From the NCBI GenBank assembly GCA_030549495.1, contig JAUIRK010000567.1:784501-848500 (forward strand): a stretch of 64,000 nucleotides of DNA, in the 5' to 3' direction. The position numbers were made by a program, and so were the translations under genes. Below the pieces are notes generated by a model that did not search any database, was not told the DNA's origin, and was given only the letters and a program-made list of their open reading frames with translations. Source of the DNA: Nectonema munidae (taxonomy: Eukaryota; Nematomorpha; Nectonematoida; Nectonematidae). This document shows positions 57,917 to 64,000 of this stretch, piece after piece. Each line of letters begins with the position of its first letter. The stretch's first letter is position 1.

Positions 57917-59295
57917 TTACACAGAATAATTAAAATATAGAAGAAAATAATTAAGAATATTTGAAGATGAAAAGTTTCTATCTTTTGCCAGAAGTTTTTT
58001 CAACATAGAGAACGATCTTTCGACTGAGCAAGTCGTAGCCTGGCAATTTTGCAACTCTGCATAAACGCTAGGAGATATATCTGGATTTTTCAGTTCTATA
58101 ATGTCATTAATATCGTTATCTTCAAACCTTTTATTTAAATAGTTTCTGATTCCACAATCATCTTTGTCGAACTTGATAGAATAAAAAAGTTTTGAAGCGT
58201 CTTTAATGCTAAAACTAGTCGATTCACTTTTTTCAACAAGATGTGCTAACTGAATATAGTTTTGCTTTATGTTAACCAGCTGCTCATTTAACTTGGAACA
58301 ACTGACGCTTTCTTTCGCTTTTCTTACTAAAACACCATTTTTGCTTTCAAAATTATTAACAATTTCTCTTACTTCTGGTAAATAGTCACAGTAGTAAGAA
58401 ACAGCATTTAACCAGCTAGCCCACCTAGTAACAATTGTAGCTGGAGGATACCCGATACTTTTGAAAGCAAATTTCCTTTTTTTGTTTTTAACAGTGGCGG
58501 CCTTGATTGAGGCAATCAAATCATCAACTTCTTTAAAATAAAACTTTATTTTCATTGCACAATTGTGCAGTAAATGAGCGAAGCACGTCACATGAAACAA
58601 ATTGAAATATATTGATTTCAAAATTTTTCCCCCAGCTAAATTATACTTTGCTGCATCAGTAAGCAACAAAAGAAATTAATTTTTTTCCACATCAAATTTT
58701 CTCAAAATATTGTCTACCAAAAAAACTAAACTTTTCGATGTCAAATGACTTTCAATTATTACAGCATCAATAAGATATGTTATTTCAGGATCATCGGTTG
58801 TACCGATTAAAATATTGACGAATGTTTTCTCTTGAACTTCACTCTCATCAACTATCAAAAAAATATTTTTATTCATAATTTTTTTCTTAATGTTGGCCAA
58901 CATGTCTTCAGCAAGATCTTTAACTATTATTCTGCTAGATGAAACAGGTGGTAGAACGTATCCTAAAGTAGCAAAAAAGTTCTTCATTGATGAATGAGAT
59001 AACTTGTGTAAAGGTATGTTTGCCTCAAGAAAGGTTTTGACTATTTTTTTCGAAAATGCTTGATTTGTGGGTTCCAAGTAAGTAGATATAGGGTTGCTCT
59101 TTGAGGTACCCGCTAAACTTAGTTGATGTTTTTTTCCTTTTCTATGATGTTCAATGAAATTTTTTTTTCGTAATTAACAATTACATTGCAAAGTTTACAG
59201 AGTAAGTTTCTTTCAGAAGAAAAAGTAAATTCATCAGGATATTTTTTAATAATAGAGTTTATTTTAGTAAATTTACTTAAAGCAGTTTTCGGCAT
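57917..59295 (-). mobile_element. CGGBP1-like hAT transposase, nearly intact
   Basis: The frame begins MPKTALSKFTKINSIIKKYP at 59295, with a zinc finger starting CKLC (finger residues resume as FIEHH and GKKHQ). Blocks follow in order: IFLIVDESEVQEKTFVNILI (first Asp), LLLTDAAKYNLAGG (second Asp), HVTCFAHLLHNC (CxxH), ATTCSVERSFSMLKKLLAKD (Glu and hAT dimerisation domain), stop at 57917. Only two lesions: a one-base loss in the A run at about 59160-59168 and one TAA at 58678-58676. About 460 residues, the usual size. ATTGACTTTAT motifs lie outside both sides (about 57093 and 59500), but TIRs and a target duplication could not be set. Probably within a receptor-kinase intron. Confidence 0.9.
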
Positions 59296-59879
59296 CAGAA
59301 CTTTTGCTTAAAATAAAGAACAAAAACAATCAAAACTGGAACAAAAATATCTGAAAAAATATTGACCTAAAAAAAAATTATTGACTTTTATAAAAAATTA
59401 AATTGACTTTATTGACTGAAAAAAAATTTTTTTTATGAATAAAAATCTATAACAATGATAGTTAATTCTTGGTCACGATTTTTGATTGATCTAAAAAAAA
59501 TTGACTTTATTGACTTTATTCCCCCTACTCATAATATTGGTGAAACCGTAATTTTGCCAGATGTCTTCAAGTTATGAAACAAAATGCAAGTGAAATCACT
59601 AATTTCATCTCCTACTCTTCTCTTTCACATCGCAGTGATGAAATGGTAGAAGATGTAGGAAAATAATTAATAGCTCATTTCCAAGTAAAACAGTTAGCCC
59701 TTCAACTTGATGCATTTACCTTAAAAAATAGGGAGGGGAAAAAACATCATATAAAAATGTTTATTATAAAATCTTAAAGTTAGGAATCAGTATGAAGCAT
59801 GGACTCGAAAATATGATTCGGTATTCTAAAGTAAAAGAAAGTTTTTTTATCCTAATCTTCCTTAAGTTTTGAGAGCTGT

Positions 59880-61013
59880 TTTCCATTCAAGTAATATCTC
59901 AGTACCTTCACCTTCAAAAACAAGTAACTTATCAAATCTGAAGACAGTTTGAATAGTTCTGTTTAAACTAACCCAAGCTTTGCTTCTACCCATGAGGAAT
60001 TACGAGTGAAGAATTAAATGATCTTTCAAGAGATTTATATTTGACAAAGTAAAATTCGAAACTTTTAGCTACGTGTTTAAAAGAATGGAATTTACGGAAA
60101 AACGATGTTGCTATAACAAGCTTTAGAAAAAAGACTTATCCTTACCGTTTGATATGAAAGATACATTATGTTACTGTAAAAATGTGACTGATTTATTTGA
60201 TTCAATGGGACTTACTCTTGTTATTTCTGAATGGAGACTTTTTATAGACCCTTCCAAACTGAGTTTGAAAGCTGTGTTGCATTCCAATAGCTCACTCTCC
60301 ACAGTTAATAGAAAGTTATGCTAATGTTAAGTTTGTTTTGAAGTCAATCAACTATGAAATGTACAAATGGAATATTTGTGGAGACCTGAAAAGAATTGGA
60401 CTTCTAATGCACGCTGGTTTCACAAAACATTGCAGTTTACTGTCATAGGGATAGCAAAAGATTTGGGAAAAAATAATATATTTCGAACGAGGAAAGTATA
60501 GTGTAAGAGAATTCCTTAGTTGAGCGAAACAAAATTTTCCTCCTCTTCACATAAAACTTTGACTGATGAAAAATTTGATAAAAACTTTGAACAAAGATGG
60601 AGCTACTTTTGAATATTTGTCAAAGTTGTTTCCCAAAATAAGTTCTGCAAAACTTAAAGAATGAATCTTGATTGGACCTCAAATTAAAAAAGTCTTCAAA
60701 GACAAAGCACTGGAAGAAATTAGGGAAGACAAGAAATTAGAAGCATGGAAAGGATTTAAACTTCATATTTTTGCAATATGATTGAAGCTTTTGAAAGATT
60801 GGGTTTGAATGCCTTTAAAAATTCCCTTTTCTAACTCTCATCTTAATTTTTTCCTCCCAAATTTAGGAGCTGCAAATGATGAACACGGTGAGAGATTTTA
60901 TCAAGATATTTCAAAAATGGAGAAACACTATCAAGGTAGGTGTAATCGAAGTATGATGAGCGATTTTTGTTGGATGCTTAACGCGACTTGCCTCAAGCAA
61001 AATAGTACTTAAA
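59880..61013 (+). pseudogene. Decayed member of an unclassified repetitive protein family (DEHGERF family)
   Basis: Blocks recognisable in order: CYCKNVTDLFDSMGL and EWRLFIDPSKLSLKAVL (60150-60280), YANVKFVLKSINYEMYKWN (about 60310), FEYLSKLFPKISSAKL and GPQIKKVFKDKALEEI (60610-60720), and 60809-61012 with LGAANDEHGERFYQDIS, MEKHYQGRCNRSMMSDF. A large family with the same blocks is repeated many times in arthropod genomes, from memory; its function and mobile-element class are not known to me. This copy is broken in many places. Confidence 0.6.
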
Positions 61014-61691
61014 AAAATCAAACAAAAAAACTTTTTATAGTTCATTTATAATTATAAACATGTTAATTCTTTTAAACAAAAATTGATATTGTGTTTTCAT
61101 AGATTAGACACAAGTGGTTAAACATTGTAAACAATAAGTTATTAAAATAGCAAAAAATCTCTACCTGTTAGAAAAAAAGGGCTTTCAATTTTGAGTTCAG
61201 CGCATTCAATTAAATAAGAGTATCATTTTTTGTTTCTGGCCGAATTTTTTTTAAATTTTTTGTCCTGTGATTGCCCCCGTATGAAATGAGGTATGTATGC
61301 AAGTTTTCAAAGTGTAAAATGATTCACTTTCATTCTTTTCAATTATGACAAAAAAGACAATATATACGATTGTCTATATTTCATATATATAAGTTTTTGT
61401 AACATATATTACAAAAATAGTGTAATAAATTAAAAAAATATTTTTCGACATTTTGTCCCAGCACCAATTATATACTGTTTATGTTATTTATACAATGCCT
61501 TTCCTTTTTTATTAGGCAAAAATAGAATAGGGTACCCTATATTGAAAAGCTAAGAATGGGTCCTCCAAAAAAGAGAAGAGAAAAGGGGTCAATGAGTAAA
61601 AAAGGCAATTATACTCTTTCACACCATATCCATACATTCCCCTATCTTCAAAGTTGTGCTGACAAGCCATCAAAAGAAGATAGGGGAATAT

Positions 61692-61913
61692 AGTAAACAT
61701 GTTTAAGTAAGAAATTTTATTGATGAAACACAAATACTTAACCAGGATGTGATATTTCGCATTGTCAAGGCTTCTTCAGACAGGTGGAGAGAGACAGGTA
61801 GAGACTTTTTCTATCTCTACCTGTCTGAATAAGCATTGAGGAGGCGAAATATCACATCCTTGATTAAGTATTTGTGTTTCATGAATGAAATTTTTTACTT
61901 AATCTTGTTTACT
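61692..61913. repeat. Long inverted repeat (hairpin), arms about 100 bp
   Basis: Left arm 61692-61806, right arm 61811-61913. Shared blocks: AAACACAAATACTTAA, GGATGTGATATTTCGC, TTCAGACAGGT. The loop is only a few bases. Foldback or MITE pair. Confidence 0.85.
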
Positions 61914-62117
61914 TCTTTCATTCTCATTTACACGGATCTCTTGACACCACTTGCATCATGTACATATGTCTCCAGGAATAAGAAGATAACTGATGTTAGC
62001 TAAATCGCCTGGAGGCCCTAGCTGCATCTAGTAAAAGGCGAGAGAAATGATGTTATATATATTTAAACATATTATTTTACATTTTTGTTATACTCGTATT
62101 CTCTTCTATTTTCTGAA

Positions 62118-62185
62118 GAATACTTAAGGGGGCGAAATATTACATTATCGTTCAAATTTGATCAATAAAGTTTTTTACTATAAGG
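62118..62185. repeat. Third, diverged arm of the hairpin repeat
   Basis: GGGGGCGAAATATTACATTA then ATAAAGTTTTTTACTATA, matching GGAGGCGAAATATCACATCC and GAAATTTTTTACTTA of the right arm in the same orientation. Confidence 0.55.
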
Positions 62186-62189
62186 CAGT

Positions 62190-64000
62190 TTTACTATGAT
62201 TATACTTCATCTATATTTTTTGTCATTTTTATGAGATATATTTTTTTTAGAATATTTTATTAGATTTAATATTGTAATTTTTGTTCTTTTTTTGCAATAA
62301 TTTTTAATGTCTCAATATAAAACAAAAAGTTATAAAGAAAACAGCAGAATAACTTTTAAAAAGTGTGATTTAGTTAGACAGAAAAAAAAGGATTTTGAAG
62401 ATGTAAATAATTATCACAACAAACTGATAGAATTATTGATTTCTTCACCTTCACAGACAACAATCACAACAGTGATAGAATATGGATTTTACTTTCAGCT
62501 CTTAGTTAGAATGCCGGTATATTCAGTAGAAATTTAAAATATGAGGAAATAGTTGGACATTGTTGTCATTCTTCCAAAAAAGAAAAGGAAACAGATAATG
62601 AGAATATCGATGATAATTTTTCAGATCATGGAAATAATCTTTAAAAAAGCAAATGAAATTTGTTAAAGCTGGTGATAGAGAAGAAAAAATAAATTGTGAT
62701 TTGAATTTAGAAGACATAAAAATATATCACTACGAAGACAAAACAAAGACAAAAAAATCGATAAAGTTATTATTTTGTAACGGCTTCAGTATTTAATTTT
62801 TATTCTCTACCATCATCACAATTATTGAGCGAAGACAACAATTTTTAACGGTAGAATTTTGAACATTGTTGGAGCTCTTTTTTAGTGGTTTTTCGTAGCT
62901 TACGTATGTATTGGAAAAGCTCAAAAGAAGTAATCTAAAATTGAGTTTTAAGTGTAATTCCCAGAAACGATTTTGAAAATATTAATCGTGGTTACACATC
63001 TTCCAAACAAAAATCAACTTGAAAAAGAGACCGCTTCTCAAAAGTAAGAACTTTTTATACCACTTGTAAACAAAAAATTAAAATACGGATTTTTACATAT
63101 CTTATTCAATTTATGAGTAGATAATTCCTACACGGCACCATTCACCGAAACAAAGTATATAAGAACAAATACAATAATTTTGGATACAAAAATTGTGTGC
63201 TTAATGTAAATTATTTCTTCCTTCTTAAAACTTATTTTTATATTCTAATATTATTATTTACTCGAATAAAACGTTTTAAACAATTTCATTATTCAGATTC
63301 GGTAGCGTGGACTGGACATATGTGCACGCTATTTTTTTTACAGAGAATAAAATAAATTATAAAAATGGAAATATAATTTGATATATATTTTTACTAAAAT
63401 ATTGAAAAAAGATTTAAAGAATCATTTCGATAGTCGGGCATCAATGGATTAAGTAGGTTTCCTTCAGAAATAAAATACGCAAAAAAGTCTTGGAGTTTAT
63501 TTTTTTATTTTTTATCAACGTTAATTTTTAAAAGATAAATTTTATTTGAATATCTTTCAAAAAGTTTATTGATCGGTGAAAAATTTCTCTTAATTATTTG
63601 CTTCATAGATGTAGAAACTTTAAGCTATTAACACCAAACGACAAATGAGAGTATTCATTAGTTAGAGTAATTATAAAAAACACATCGCTCAGAAAAGATA
63701 AAAAAAAAGGATAGGATTTGCACAAAACGTAAATTACTGCCTTTATATGCCCAAAAAGCATCTCGGTATTTTAAAAGTGCGAGATAATATTAAAAATGTG
63801 TACGCAGAATTGCCATCAAATCTCACAAAATGTTGAAATTTGTTGTAGTACATAGCAAGGAACGTAAACAATTCTAAGTATATATACTGTCTCGTATACG
63901 GTATAAACGTAATTGTTGTATTGAAACAAAGCATTTGTACACTTTTATAAACTTAAAAAGCTCTAAATATAGATTTATTCAAATTTTAGTTTTTGAGAAA
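62190..64000. other. AT-rich end of window without a recognised gene
   Basis: A 76-codon frame at 62307-62537 on the plus strand begins MSQYKTKSYKENSRITFKKC; it matches nothing I know. No other signal. Confidence 0.3.

Overview
The window looks like an AT-rich, intron-bearing invertebrate animal genome. An arthropod, possibly a copepod of the sea-louse type, fits best; that is inference from gene style, composition and transposon mix, and no sequence search was possible. There are no bacterial features, no CRISPR array and no convincing functional tRNA or rRNA gene.

Three host genes are supported, all on the minus strand. (1) A CYP3-clan-like cytochrome P450 fills 1-1362. It is open for 454 codons without an intron and runs off the left edge just before the haem cysteine. 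(2) A VTA1 (LIP5) homologue, an ESCRT/VPS4 co-factor, is spread over five short exons between 14984 and 7700. All splice phases agree. Its first coding exon was not found, and its last intron holds a Charlie-like hAT fossil. (3) A TGF-beta/activin type I receptor kinase is represented by two adjacent kinase exons at 55898-55731 and 54827-54546. In it the catalytic-loop HRD reads HCD.

Most of the rest is mobile-element debris. 6.0-7.3 kb is a decayed LINE. 14.4-15.8 kb holds two inverted tRNA-like SINEs and a 437-bp nonautonomous element. 16.4-18.15 kb is a hAT-like fossil cut by a strange homopolymer tract. 18427-21037 is a hAT with both ends and an exact 8-bp target duplication. 22.9-24.0 kb is a decayed transposase split by a MITE. 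24.3-28.4 kb is a CR1/Jockey-like LINE. 28.65-33.5 kb is a nearly full-length R1/LOA/I-type LINE with RNase H. 33.7-36.9 kb holds hAT, piggyBac and LINE relics. 41.8-47.1 kb is a dense cluster of hAT MITEs, a long-TIR element, tandem repeats and a piggyBac. 51.8-53.2 kb holds hAT ends and an inverted SINE pair. 57.9-59.3 kb is a nearly intact CGGBP1-like hAT. 59.9-61.0 kb is a decayed copy of an unclassified repetitive protein family. 61.7-61.9 kb is a long hairpin.

No wholly new multi-gene system was found. The best leads are a palindromic terminal architecture shared by two piggyBac-type ends, the placement of nearly all long C/G runs at hAT-like termini, a MITE family that still carries a piece of its parent transposase, and the HCD kinase.
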